The notes under the pieces were generated by a model. That model had not been told where the DNA came from. It worked only from the letters and a program-made list of their open reading frames with translations, and did no database searches. DNA of 64,000 nt, from assembly GCF_021134715.1 (NCBI RefSeq), contig NC_060026.1, positions 11,213,001 to 11,277,000 on the forward strand, in the 5' to 3' direction. The translations under genes and the position numbers were made by a program. Below are positions 1 through 12,145 of this stretch, piece by piece. The DNA comes from Daphnia pulex (taxonomy: Eukaryota > Arthropoda > Branchiopoda > Diplostraca > Daphniidae). The first letter of the stretch is position 1, and each line of letters starts with the position of its first letter.

Positions 1-3000
1 TTGAACGACGTCGAGCGTCAATCATGGCATCAGCCAATGTTCCTCCTGACAAATTCGTCAAAAAATTTGTAGTTGCAGATGCATTTGTCGACTGCAGAAA
101 TTTCGGCGCTGTCACGAAATTTCTGAATTTATTTGAGAACAATTAATAATTAATAATTTACCGTTAGATGCTGCACTACCCCTCTGTAAGGCCCTGCAGA
201 ACAAATTATAAAAACCATTAAAAATAACTTTAAAACAAAAAGCGAAAAAGGAGCTTCTTACAGTGAATGTCTGGTATTGCGTGCATTTGCCTTGTCCTTT
301 TCAGATGATATTTGTGCCAACAAGTGATTCTGTTCTGTTTTCAGACTGCGATTCTCAAACACAAGCTTCTTTTTGTCCATGTTTAAGGAGGCGACTTCTT
401 CGTTAAGATTGTCTAACTGATTTTGCATTTTTTCGAACTAACAAGGGAAACATAGTTTAGTGAACGAGCTAAAGCTCATAAAAATAGATGAAACATACTT
501 TAACTGCATATTGATTGATGACTTCATCTTTACGGTTGAGCTCTTTCTTAGCACTGTCGTACTTCTTGCGTAAATAAGCAATCTCAGAGTCGAAATCCAG
601 CGTTGAAGCCTTGCTGAGGTGACTCTCAGTGAGCTGTGTAAAACAGAAGAGTGATTAAATATTGGAAATCAAATGAATACATAAATTAAATGAATACCAA
701 CCTCCTCCTTCTTCACGGACAGCATTTCTTCCTTTCGTACAGAAATGGAGTCATCAAGACGTTTCTCTAACTCGCTCTTCGCTTTATTAACCGCTTCAAG
801 CTCGCTGGTCAACACGCTGACTTTGTGTTCAAGAGGTGCGTGTGAGTTATTAGCCACAGTCATATTCACCAACTTCTCTTGCATTGATTTCATTTGAGAC
901 TGCGCTACAAGTAGACGAGCTTCCAGTGCCGCCTTTTCTTTTCGGTGTTCAAGCATGATTTCTCCCTTACCCTGCAATATTTTCGTCTTTTCAGCGGCAA
1001 GTTCAGATTTGAGTTCTTGATTTTCACGTTCAACCGAAGCGTTCTTAGTTAGTAGCATTTCTTTATCTGAATTCAAAGTTGAAATTCGAGCGCCAAAATC
1101 CTTTTCCAGTGTCTCTTTTTCTTGAACAATTGTTTCAATTTGGAGTTTGAGAGCGTGAGTAGAGCTCGAAAACTCATTCACCTTAGCAATTTGAGATTGG
1201 AGTTCTGCATCCGTGGTCTTTAATTGCGACTGTAGCTCTTCAACCGTTGACTGGAAATTCTTTTCGATGTCACGAAACTTTTGTTCTAGCTGTGCTTTTT
1301 CTTGAAGAGTTTGCAACTTATCAGATTTCAAAATGCTGCATTCGCTTTCCATATCAGAAAATGACGATGAGATAGATTCAAGTTGGAAAGTTAGTTGAGC
1401 CATCTGTTTCTCCATGTCAATTTTTTCATTTTCAAGTTCGATTTTTCTTGAACCAATTGTTTTTTCGAGTTGTAACTTGTCCGTCTTCATCGACGCTTCG
1501 GATTCAGCAAGCTTTGACACTTCAGCCTCCATCTCTGACAGCTTCACCTGAAGTGATTCCGCGAGCTCATTAGCTTCCTTTTTCGCCAAAGTTAGTGCCT
1601 GAATAGAATTTGATTCTTCCGATGCACGTTGCTTTTCAAAACTGAGTTCTTTCTTCAAACTGGTGATGGCTGCTTCGAGCTCGCGTCGGTTGTTTTCACT
1701 GGAGCTCTGCAAATCTGAAATGGCTTTAATAAATGCAGCTTGAGTTGTTACTGACTGTTCTTTCTCAGCGTTGAGTTCTACAGTTGCCCGTTCCAGAGCA
1801 GCCTCTCGTTCTTGAAGCTGCTTCTCGAGAGTAACAATAGTTTGCGATGATTCAGTTGCATTGGTAGCCAGATTCGATACAGTGGATTCCAAACCCAAAA
1901 TACGAGCCTGGAGTAATATTTGGTCGTTCTTGCTTCGCTGTAGTTGCGACTCTGTGAATTCCACCTTTTCAACATGATGTGAGATTTCAAGCTCCTTGGA
2001 CTCTACTTCTCGACGAAGCTGCCTGGTCTCCTCCTCAGCAGTGGCCTTAGCTTCCTCCAAAACCTCTCGAAGCTTTTCCAAATTAGCTTTCTTGAAAGAC
2101 AGCTCTTGAATTTCCGACGTCAACTGTTCCATCGCTACTTCCAGATTTCTCATTTCACCTTGAACAGCTTGCAAGACCATCATTTCATTTGTTAGTTGAC
2201 CTTTTTCCTCAACGGCTTTCTTCAAATCCAGCTCCAATTTGCAGACTTTCGCCTCCAAGGCTTCCATTTGCTCCTCTGTCTGTTGTCGAGAAAGGTGTGA
2301 CTGCTGCAAAAGCTCAACATGGTCCTTTAATTTCAGATTCGCGTCAGTGAGTTGTCGTTCTAGTTCGTTTCGTGATGCTTCGAACGAGGCAAGCAAGGAA
2401 GCATTGTGTTGCTCTACTCGATCATGCGACTCCATCATTTCTTGTTTTTCAGCTTGCAACAAGAGAAGTTGTTGGGTATAACTGGATTCTGCATCTGCTT
2501 TATCCTGGCGAAGACTACTAATCATGTGTTCCAGTTCATCTAGAGCATTTGATTGCTGCAGTACTTGTTGTTTCTTAGCATCAACTTCTTGTCGAGCCAA
2601 TTCGCCTTCCATCTGGATCTTAGTTTCAGCTTCTTCACAAGCAGCTTTAACCTCCAAGTACATTTGCTCAAATCCCGATTTCTCGAAGCTCATTGCTTCA
2701 CGTTCACTTTCTAGTCTCGTACAATCGTCCTTTAGTTGATGATTGAGCTGAACAACAGCATTAAGCCGCTCGTCTAGTTGATTAATACGCACCGCATTAT
2801 CTTCGGTCAAGCTGGAAAGACGACGTTCGAACTCAGCTAACTGTTCCTTATGGCTTACATCCATTTTTCGATTTTCTTCTTCTAGACGCGAGCGCTTTTC
2901 AGCCATCTCGGAACACTTAGCAGAGAGCTCTTCAACTTCAGACTCCAACGACGACTTTTGGGCAATCATTTCAGTCAGCTCCAGTTCCATTTCTTGGATT

Positions 3001-6000
3001 TTCTGCTTCGATTCCTCCATCACCTTAATGTTGGACTCCAACTCTTCTTTTAGGGCATTGAAGTCTGTTTCGAACACAATTTTTTCTTTCGTTATACAGG
3101 AAGTCAGGTTTGAAACTTCTTCTTGAAGTAACTTATTCTCTTGAAGCAGTCTGATTTTTTCGCCGTTCACTTCCTCGATGCGAAGGTTAATTTGTTGAGC
3201 GGCTTCAAGTCGTTCTTCCATTGAAGTAACGTGCATACTGTGTTCTTCAGTCAACCGAGAAAGGCGGTTCTCGTACTCCTTTACTTGTTCTTTGTAAAAT
3301 TCATCCATGCGACTATTTTCTTTCTCGAGATGCAGGCGTCCCTCTGCCAAAACGGTGCACTCTGCAGACAACTTCTGAACTTCAGATTCCAGAGACGACT
3401 TGTTGGCAATTAATCCAGATAGCTCCAATTCCATATGTTGGATTTTCTGCTGAGATTGCTCCATCGCATTTACATTAGACTCCAACTCCCCTTTAAGCAC
3501 ATTCAAGTTAGTTTCCAAAACATTTTTCTCCTTTGCTATCGTTGAAATTAGCTCAGAAACCTCTTCCTTAAGCAACTCATTTTCACGGACGAGTAGATCC
3601 TTTTCATTATTCACTTCTGCAATCCGAACTTCAAGTTCGACTTCTTTTTGCACAGCTGTCTCCAACTTTTTCTCCATGCTTGCTATTTCTTCGGACTTGA
3701 CAACCATTTGCTGCTGATAGACTTCGCCCAGCTGACGAGAATTTGCTTGTAGAGTTTCTAGTTCTGCTACTAGAATGTCATGAGCTGCTTGTTCCTCTTT
3801 TCTAGAATCCTCCAATGAAATTAATTGTTGATGCAAATTTTCTTTATCCGCTCCAAGGTCGACTATTTGAGATTCCAACACGTTTTTCTCTTCGGACAAG
3901 TTCTCTACACGAACTTGCAGGGACTGAATAATTTCCTTTTGCTGTGTAATGAGATTTGCGTGCGTTTCTGCTTCTTCTTTGGCTCTGTCTTCTATTTCTC
4001 GCAATGCGGTCTTGCCAGTGTCGACGGCGGCTCGGAGTACAGATATTTGCTGGTCAAAAAAACTCCTTGAAGCAATCAGTTCAGCAGTTTCCTGCTCAAG
4101 GGAACGAACGGATGACTCTAAATGGTTGATTTGCAGTGTTGCTTCTTGATGTTTTTGTTCAGCAACTAAAATGCGATTCTCTCGTTCGATCACATCGTTC
4201 TTTGTAGCTTCCAACTCCATCAAGAGACCTGATAAAATACAAATGTATTAATTTTTTTTATCTTTAAAATAAAAAACCAGAAATCAACACGCACCATCTT
4301 TTTCAGCTTGGAATTCTTCGCGAGATACCTGAGCTGCATGCAATAACTGTTGAACCTCCACTTGCAAATTATCACGTTCTTGGCATAGTTTGTTGAGATC
4401 AGCTTCAAGTTGTGACGAGAGGTTATCAGACTGTAGCTTGTCTTGCAGTGCCACTTCCAACTGCTCTTTAAGAGATGAAGTAACCTCGCAAAAGTCGGCA
4501 ATTTGAGCAGTTGCTGATTCTAACTCGGTGTTTACTTTTTCCAAGCGCGCTTGAAATTCTTGTTTTGACATCTCAAAAGCAGATTGCAAAGCGGACATTT
4601 GCTGCTCAAGACTAAGTTTGGTCTCACACAATTGTTGTTTTTCAGTTTCCAAGATTGAAAAGGTTTCGTCCTTGGTCACAAGCTCAGTACGAAGGCATTC
4701 AAGCTGCCCTTCCAATTCGGTTATCTTCAGTGACTGACCAGCAATTTGTAACTTGCTCGATTTCAAATGACTTGATACTTCCTCCAGTTCACACTGAAAT
4801 TTAGATTGATTAGTAGAAAGAGTTGATTGCAAATCGAGATGGCTCTGTTCCAAAGCTGCCATTGACTGGCCTAATCCCAGATTTTCTTCAGTCAGTTCAT
4901 GGATGGACTGCTCCAAAGCCTTCTTTGCAGCTTGTGTTTCTTCGAGTTGGTGATTCAATGCCTCAATGTCAAGACCCAGTTCCAAAGTTTTTTGGATGCG
5001 GATGTCCAATTGCTGTTGAGCCCGGCTCATCTCCTTGTGGAATTCTGATTGCAACTCATCTAGAGAGCGACGAAGTTCTTCCTTCTCTTTGCTAAGAGAA
5101 TCACAGCCAAGTGAGAGCTGTTCTAAGCTTGTCTTGGCCTGATCCAATTGAACATGAAGAGATTGATTTTCGAGATTAGCTTCTTCAACTTGGCGATGGA
5201 GACCGCGTTTGTCTTCCTCAAGAGCAGCAGCGCGTTGTTGAAAAATTCTTTTCTCCGAGTTAAATTGGTCGGATTGGCGAGCTAGATCTCTTCGGTAAGA
5301 TTCCAAATCACCCTGCAACTTTTCGGTCTGAAAAAATTGAATTGTTTAAAATGCGACATCTTGAATATGACTATTAATTTATTTAATAAATAATAATGAA
5401 TTAATCAGTTGGGATAAAATACCTCAATGGACAGTAGACTGTAACCAATGCTTTCTCTTTCGCAAGGAGACCTGGGCGCATTCAGACGTGCATGCATCTC
5501 AGAACAAGTCCGACTTTTTTCCTCCAGAACATCGATCCACTGAGCTTTTTCCTCTAAGGAATGTTTCAATTCAGCATTCTCAGTTCGGATAGAGTCTAGA
5601 AGAAGCTGATACTCTGCGGATTCTTTCTCAAAACGAGCAACAGAATCGTTCAAATCGAGCTGAAGTTTTCGTATCTGCAATAAATAATTTTAAAAAATGA
5701 AATCCTGTAATTCACTGCAAAATGCCGTATTGTACCTGTTTACGATCTTTTTCTTGACGAGTCTTCATTGCTTCGTATTCTATATTGAGATCACAATACT
5801 TCTGGCACGAAGCTTCATACTCGTTTTGCATTTTCTTAAGCCTCTTCTTCAAATGGGTGATTTCGCCATCAGTATCGGGACCGGAAGAATCGGGAAGTTG
5901 GACATCGCGCAACCTCTGTTCAAGCTCGGTGTTCTTTTTTTCCAGGTCCTTTACTTTTCGTTTCAAATCATCCATTCGCAAACTGAGTGCAGATGATTCG

Positions 6001-6861
6001 TCTGATTCTGTCATGAGTTCCGATTGGAGTCGGCGGATTTCTTCGTTTTTATCACTGATCTCTTTTTGCAAGCGTGTTAAACGAAGGGCCATAGGAGACT
6101 AAAAAGAGGTAGAAATAATTAAATTAAAAAAGATAAAGGTGTAGTAAATTAATAAAACATACATCAAGGAATCTCTTTAGTGGAGAATTCTTCATTGAAG
6201 AAAGTGATGAAAGTGGAGAAGATGTGTAGAACATGACAGACTTAGTAAAGCTGTTTTCTACTTGTTTCATAAAAACAAACATTAATGTCGATAAATAGTT
6301 TATAACCAACATTGAAATTTTGTAAATAACAGCACACTGATAATAAATATACTGAGTTAGTTACCTTGCAAGTTATCTTGTAACACATCTATTAATCTGC
6401 TTCTCGTTAGTTGGTCATCATTGACAAGAGCAAGGAGAATAGCTTCAATCACTTTTTGATCTTCCGTAGAAAGATTCCACATCGTCTTTTCTTTGATATG
6501 TTCACACGGCTTTTGCACCATGGTAAGATGCATACAAATGACAATGAGTTTTGCCAGTTCATCTTCATTTCCAGATGCAGCTGCATCAAAATCAACAACA
6601 TTTTCTTGCAACTTGTATTCTGGAAAGATAAAACAATGTAGTGAATATCATATACAGATTTCTTATTTGACAGTATATACCTCTTAAAATGTTTATAGTT
6701 TGAAGCCAAGGGTCAGTACCATCTGTGGGATGGCTCCTCAAAAAGTTCAGAATGTGGATAAAAAACCATCCATCAGCCAGATTTTTTATTCTTTCAATGT
6801 TTGTGGCAGCATCTGAACAACAGTTTACCCACCTAAGGAGAGTATCCTTCTTTTGTCCCAT
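1..6861 (-). CDS. NuMA/Mud-like long coiled-coil protein with N-terminal Hook-like domain (3' end outside window)
   Basis: Eleven coding exons keep one frame: 6861-6681, 6619-6365, 6257-6163, 6098-5736, 5674-5423, 5327-4295, 4228-702, 633-499, 437-262, 193-162 and 108 to the left edge, giving at least 2052 residues. The ATG lies two bases after a good acceptor, so a non-coding leader exon is likely. Residues 1 to about 145 form a compact helical region beginning MGQKKDTLLRWVN, resembling the Hook-like domain of NuMA. A Ser/Pro-rich linker with SPLKRFLD and SPMALRLTRLQ follows, much like the linker before the NuMA coiled coil. From about residue 185 onward the sequence is almost uninterrupted heptad coiled coil rich in Glu, Lys, Gln and Leu. 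NuMA-family proteins link dynein to the cortex and spindle poles. The family call rests on architecture and remembered similarity; HOOK or girdin-type proteins are the alternatives. The C-terminal region that would bind Pins/LGN is not in the window. Confidence 0.6.
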
Positions 6862-6925
6862 TTCTGAACACACAAAAACAACTTGTTGAAAATGAAAATA
6901 TAACAAAAAAAAATATTTCACTTAC

Positions 6926-7010
6926 TTGTTAAAATAATCAAATATCAAATATGAAAAAAAAACGAAACGGTTGGTTGGTTTAAAATGGATCAATAGACTC
7001 GAACGTGATC
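6926..7010 (-). promoter_or_regulatory. Probable non-coding leader exon of the NuMA-like gene
   Basis: A GTAAGTG donor on the minus strand at 6925-6919 faces the TGTGTGTTCAG acceptor just before the start codon at 6861. This suggests a 5'UTR exon ending at 6926. Its upstream limit and the transcription start cannot be read with confidence; 7010 is only a guess. Confidence 0.35.
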
Positions 7011-9306
7011 CGACATACTTTGTTACTGCACTTTTCGATTATGTGTTCTTGTTCTTGGTTCTCAACGGCGAAAAGATCTGGAGCCCTTTCCCTTACTCCA
7101 ATTCAAATTTGAAGTAAGTACCTGGAAAAGGGAAGCCTCTTCTGGCTAGAAATAGGAAACATCTTTTATTATAGATGGCGTGGGAGGGCTGCTGAGGGCG
7201 GCCGGGGCGGCATATCCTTTGTTTGATTCTTTTAAATAGTTTTGAGGGGTTTTTGTCGTTTCAGATTTCAGTTACGGAACATCGGAACTACCTGGGATTT
7301 CGGGAATGCCGGTTGAAAAAAAATGTTATTCACTTAGAATTTATTTTAGCTTATTATAGCCAAAGTTAAACAAGTAATAGCCGTTTTCCTAAAGATTTTT
7401 AAACAAAAAAAAACTTGCCGATCAACTTTAATTCCACCATTGTATGAAAAGTTCATTTCTTTTAAACATTTAATAATAATAGCTGTTCTCCGCTTCTTTT
7501 ACAAGCACATGTCAAATATTTGTTCTCATTTTATAAAATACCTAGTTGCCCACAAGTTATGTTTATTCTTCACGATTGATTGGCCACTGTCAAAAGAAAA
7601 AGCGCTATTTGTTCGCAGGGATGAAGAATCTTGCAAATGCTTCGTTTACCGTCAATGTCAACAGAAAAGAGCAAAAGTTTGGCAGGCATTTTAGCACTAA
7701 ATTTTAAAAATGGTTATACTAGTTCTATCGAGTTCTATGAATCTCACACAACAAAACTGTTGACAAATGGTTTTTTTTTTTAGATTCTTGGAACCGAATG
7801 TTTTTTTTTTTGTTCAAGTCATTTCTATTCTTGACGGGGTAGAAGGAATAAGGGGAAAAGTCAGTCACTTAGGCCTGTACTGAATTTGAATGCTGCTGTT
7901 ACATATTTTAAGCATACACCTGCTGCCAAGTTACGACGTTTTTACGGTTAGAAAAAGACACACTTCCCTCCAGCAACTGCTGACTGAAAGATAAAGAAGT
8001 TCCTTTTACAGATGAAAAACGTTATATCCCGAGGATGCTCGAATTTCAAATACAAAAGGCGAAATAAGTTGTATGCAATACCGATGAAGGTTTTGGCTAT
8101 CAGTGTTTCTATTGTTGGTTATGTTGGCATTCACTGTAAACTTTATGTAGAACCTCAAGCATCAACATAGCTAGAATTAAACTATAAGTGGAGGATAAGA
8201 GAGACAAACGCGCGGTACTATTTAAGATTTTTTTTTAACGATTTGGAACACATACCAAAACAAACACCAAATTACCGCCGACTATAACTTGTGAAGAAAA
8301 AAAATTCAATTTTGTATTTATTTCTTTTTCGCTAATCATGACTAAAGTAATTTTTCGGTTGAAATACTTGAAATGTCTTAATGTGAGTGGGTTTGAACTT
8401 TGAAACTTTGAATTCTTGATTACATTTTTCTTAATCAACGTTACGGTACTAGTTTTCCGTTTGTCGTTAAAATCAAATGGAAGCAGAAGAAATCTTATTC
8501 TAGTTGTTAAAATCTAGAATCATCCAGTTTTGACGTGTTCGTGCGTGTGTGGTGTGTGCCATGATATTTTGGTTGTTACGCACTGTTGCGGTGTAAGAAA
8601 AACAACCTTGAGTTTGTAGCGTGCAAATCGTCGTCGAGGACACAGATGCCTAATCGGGAGAGATAATTAGTGATGACAGACAAGGAAAACAAGGAAATAA
8701 AACAATTATTCCGATCCTGACGGTGAGAAAGGAAAGCCGAGGCATAAACAAAAGCATTTGTTCAAAAATATAGGCAAGATAAAAGTATAATATTGACTTT
8801 TTGATTGCGAGCTTATCAAGAAATCATTAGATCGGTTTTCTGGATTGATCCATATATATACAGGCCATCTATGCTGACAGCTGGTGCCGATCCACAGGAT
8901 CAAGTGTGGCTGGTTATAATGCTCAAGCACTTGTCGAGTTTAGGACAACATTCGTATGGGCACGTGCCAAACACTGAAGTCAATACCATCGAACCTGTTA
9001 TTGCGAAACATTTCAAATTTCAAAACAAATCAGGCCTTGCTGTTGTTTCATTTTAGCCGATTTTAGCTTTGTTACATGACGCAGGTCGACTACTAAGGCA
9101 AGGCCATTCGGTCATGTATAATGTCTTAGATACCATTTTAATCAACTTTTTGATCCGATAACTATACATGGCACTAAATAAACAGAATTTTCTCACTGAG
9201 TTTTTCGAATTCAGACGGCTGTCGTTTGATAACTATAGCAGCATTCATCTGCTGGTAAATAAGGACTAATACATACGCATAATATATTCTAATTAAAATT
9301 AAACAC
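7011..9306. other. Intergenic stretch, no convincing gene
   Basis: Only short open frames occur and none shows a recognisable domain, splice structure or signal peptide. A GC-rich patch at 7170-7220 contains TAGATGGCGTGGG, which resembles a CTCF/YY1-type core and may belong to the promoter of the NuMA-like gene. The rest is AT-rich with homopolymer runs. Confidence 0.5.
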
Positions 9307-9423
9307 TGCTCCAGGCGAGGCTCGAACTCGCGACCTCGGCATATCTCAACAGAATTTATGATTAATTCGTACATGAATACTGTCCTATAAGTACCATGCG
9401 CTAACCAACTGCGCCACTGGAGC
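9307..9423 (-). tRNA. tRNA-Ile(UAU), intron-containing, copy 1
   Basis: On the minus strand the gene starts GCTCCAGTGGCGCAG and ends GCCTGGAGCA. The acceptor arm is a 7-bp GCTCCAG/CTGGAGC stem. The D arm is GCGC...GCGC and the T arm is GCGAG-TTCGAGC-CTCGC. The anticodon arm TGGTA-CTTATA is interrupted after position 37 by a 43-base intron, then continues ATGCCG; the anticodon is UAU. An intron at this place is usual for eukaryotic tRNA-Ile(UAU). It lies 130 bases from the 3' end of the GH16 copy A coding region and belongs to the duplicated cassette. Confidence 0.93.
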
Positions 9424-9552
9424 TGATATACAAATTTTCTATCAAATAAACTTGTAAATTGCATCATGCTGCTAAGATGTTTATGTATTTTTAGTCTAGT
9501 TCCGCGTATGAAAGGCAACCTAGAAAGAAAACCCCGCAAAAGAAACCATTTA

Positions 9553-10992
9553 TTAAGCACTCCAAACTTTGATATAGTCGACTTGCATGGCAGCATCATC
9601 ACGGGATGTTTTGTACCAAGTAGGATACCATTGACATCTTTTCTCCCAGAAATTGCGCATTGGCGTTGAACTGGATTTAGCCCATGGTTTGTCATACGGG
9701 ACATTTACACAGCCATCGGGGAAGAAATGACCTCCAACAGCAACATTAAGAACGAAGTGAAACTGCAAAAAAACAAACATAATCGTTATTGAAGTAGCGT
9801 TCCCATAACTAAGTATAATCAATTTGAATTAATAATTGAATTTTGTACTCTCTTGTCGAAGGGAGCCATTTTAGTTCCTGATGCCCATGGATTAGTTCCA
9901 GTCAGTCCCGAGAACTCCCAGAATCCTCCGGCTGGGGGAGACATAGAACCAATTACCTGTCCGTCCACCTTAAATGTAAAGCCAGTAGAAAGCCATTCAA
10001 GACGGTAGACATGGAAGTCGGACGAGAAGGTACTCCCATCCGTCAAAGACCTAAATAATTACAAATTGACATCGATGTTTTAAGCTAAAATTGTTCGTTT
10101 TGATTTGGAGGATAGAAACAACTTTGGCCATGAAGTCTTTTGGAACATATTTTGGGAAAAACCCGGACCCCAGTGAAGAGTAGAAAACATTTTGCTGTTT
10201 CCTATTTTGCCTTGTCCATCATTGCAAGTCAAATCAGCATTTCCACGAATTTCGACGATGTCAATCTCACCAGAACGTGGCCAGCTCCCGTAGGCGGAGT
10301 CAGTTGGCAACATCCAAATCGCTAAAATAGAAAAATTATTAAACTGAATACCATGAATTTCATCAGTGAATTTTACCTGGCCAAATCCAATCCCCGTTGG
10401 GCATTTTAGCGCGAACCTCTACCGTTCCATATGTAAAACTGAACGAATTGCTTGTTACAAGTCGCGCTGATTGAATTGGATTGATGATTTCTGCACCGGC
10501 GGTTCTAAAGATTTCAAAAATTAATTGTTATGCATCGTTTTAATTTACAGGAAACAACATTTTTTTTTTTTAGATTCTTTGAAAAAATTGTTTACTTACA
10601 CTGAGCAACCGTTATCCAAGTTAAGGTTGCAACCTTCTTTATTCAAATCGAGAGTGCCGGAGTAAAGAAAATTGTTATCAAAACGGTCGGCAGTCAGCGT
10701 TGGTTTAATGAACAGCATTCCGTTTTTGACATAACTGTGACATTGCAACAGAATATTTGTGTTAGTTTTCAATGAATCAAAATAGAATGGTATAATAAAT
10801 CGTTATTAACCTATTTTCAGGGCGGTTAGTGTAATACTGGAACTCGCTATTTCCACCTCGCCAAGCGGTGATCAAATGCATCCAGCGGGTGCGATTGAAG
10901 TCATTGAAATTTTCTTCGAAAATCAAATTTTGAGCGAAAACAGATATCACGAAACATTGTAGAATTGAAAAGACCAACAATAAGTGCTTCAT
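9553..10992 (-). CDS. Secreted GH16 beta-1,3-glucanase, copy A
   Basis: Six exons in continuous frame (10992-10811, 10734-10600, 10504-10377, 10321-10123, 10050-9849, 9762-9553) encode 351 residues. An N-terminal signal peptide (MKHLLLVFSILQCFVISVFA) precedes QNLIFEENF. The GH16 catalytic signature GEIDIVE is at residues 166-172, with nucleophile Glu167, Asp169 and acid/base Glu172 all present, so the protein looks catalytically competent, unlike GNBP-type recognition proteins that lost these residues. Further family segments are YGTVEVRAKMP before it and FHFVLNVAVGG near the C-terminus. The likely substrate is algal laminarin or other beta-1,3-glucan, hydrolysed outside the cell, for example in the gut (inference). 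It is divergently transcribed from the PAN-like gene at 13249 and is a near-identical tandem copy of the gene at 15651-17096; all six exon lengths are identical. Confidence 0.93.
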
Positions 10993-11026
10993 CTTTTTTT
11001 CTGCAACAATTTTTATGAACGGCTCG

Positions 11027-11034
11027 CTTATAAA
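11027..11034 (-). promoter_or_regulatory. TATA box of GH16 copy A
   Basis: TTTATAAG on the minus strand lies about 35 bases upstream of the start codon, implying a very short 5'UTR. Copy B has the stronger TTTATATA at the equivalent place. Confidence 0.6.
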
Positions 11035-11040
11035 CCGCTC

Positions 11041-12145
11041 GACTTGTAGACTTACTGGAGAATGGAGTGGACAAGAAACGAGAAAACAGTTTAGCCTCCC
11101 AGAGTTGCCAAAGTTTCCGTTATTGGTAAAGCGATAGGGATATGAGGTTAGATTTGAAAAGAGTTGGGAAATGTGTTAATCGTGTTCTACGATCTAAGTG
11201 GAAAGACTATATTGTGCAGTAATAATATACATGTGCAGACGTATAAAAAACAAGCCTGCTACCTGCTCTGGAGAACCTTGGATCCTATATTCTGTTGGAA
11301 CAACGGCCACTTATAATATGCATCACCCTAAATCGAGCTTATAAGTATTCCTACCTACGCACTTTACTCCACATTACATAAAATCAACACAGTACCTATA
11401 TGTAGCAAACAACGCAAATAACGCACTAATTTTTTCACAAGCTGATGCCAACGACCCCAAATCTGTATTCCGCATCCCGTTTATTCCAGCACCTTCTGCA
11501 CACAATCGCAATTGGTTAATCACTTGTCGCCACACCTCCTGCGACCTCAATCAACGACAGATAGCTAAAGGTGTATTCACAGCGACAGAAACGCACCGTT
11601 ACGGATTTTAACGGAACGAAAAAATTGTCCGTAATGGGTTTTATTTCTCTCATCAATTGAGTCACCATACCTTTTTTGTTTTGTTGTGTTTCGTTGCGCC
11701 ACTTATTAGCTATAGCTCATTGGTGTAATTTGTTTTGTAACTAAACTGTGATGGGTCCGATAATCGAATAATAGTTGGGACAGAATATATTATGCTAAAT
11801 TCGCTTAAAACTTATCAGGTATATAACTAAGCAGATTTCCTTAATTTGTGTTCCGATGATCATGTCTATGAAGCTTACGGTGTGACATTTTCATTCCACA
11901 AATACATCAGCCATATCATGCAATCAGCAGTCGCATAACAACACTTAAAGCGAATTCAAAGCTGTTTTCACCAATTAGCTGACTTATTTTGTTGTGTCAA
12001 ATCCGTCAAATCTTATTTTTGCCTTAGTATTAGCAATATTTCCTACAAAATGTTGTTTGTCTTTTCCTTAGTCCAATAAAATGTGTCGCAATTTATATTG
12101 GTTGCCTAAAGCGCAACCGAGATTATTTTCACGAAGAGGCGGGTA
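11041..12145. promoter_or_regulatory. Shared divergent promoter region between GH16-A and PAN-1
   Basis: This roughly 1.1-kb spacer is repeated with high identity at 17143-18220 (copy B) and, with small deletions, from about 38880 to 39780 (copy C). It carries no coding frame that is kept in all copies. It separates the minus-strand GH16 gene from the plus-strand PAN gene and probably holds control elements for both. In copy C it survives although the GH16 gene is gone. Confidence 0.6.
11596..11637. repeat. Imperfect inverted repeat in the shared promoter
   Basis: CCGTTACGGA and TCCGTAATGG form a 9/10 inverted pair separated by 22 bases that also contain AACGG. The element recurs in copy B. 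In copy C the spacer is lost and the arms nearly abut (around 39161-39181). AACGG matches a Myb-type core; a regulatory role is inferred. Confidence 0.45.

Noticed and set aside
2239-2739. Cysteine- and serine-rich plus-strand frames that could suggest small secreted peptides
   Set aside because: They are antisense shadows of the coiled-coil exon; Ser/Cys richness is what Glu/Leu/Gln-rich coding gives on the other strand. No signal peptide or splice structure.
7166-7230. TAGATGGCG motif and GC-rich patch as a firm insulator site
   Set aside because: The core is short and only one of two such matches lies in a plausible promoter; kept as a note, not a feature.
9174-9704. Minus-strand 176-residue open frame spanning the end of GH16-A and a tRNA
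   Set aside because: It runs antisense-frame through the GH16 last exon and the tRNA gene. The same frame recurs at copy B only because the DNA is duplicated. GH16 and the tRNA explain the region.
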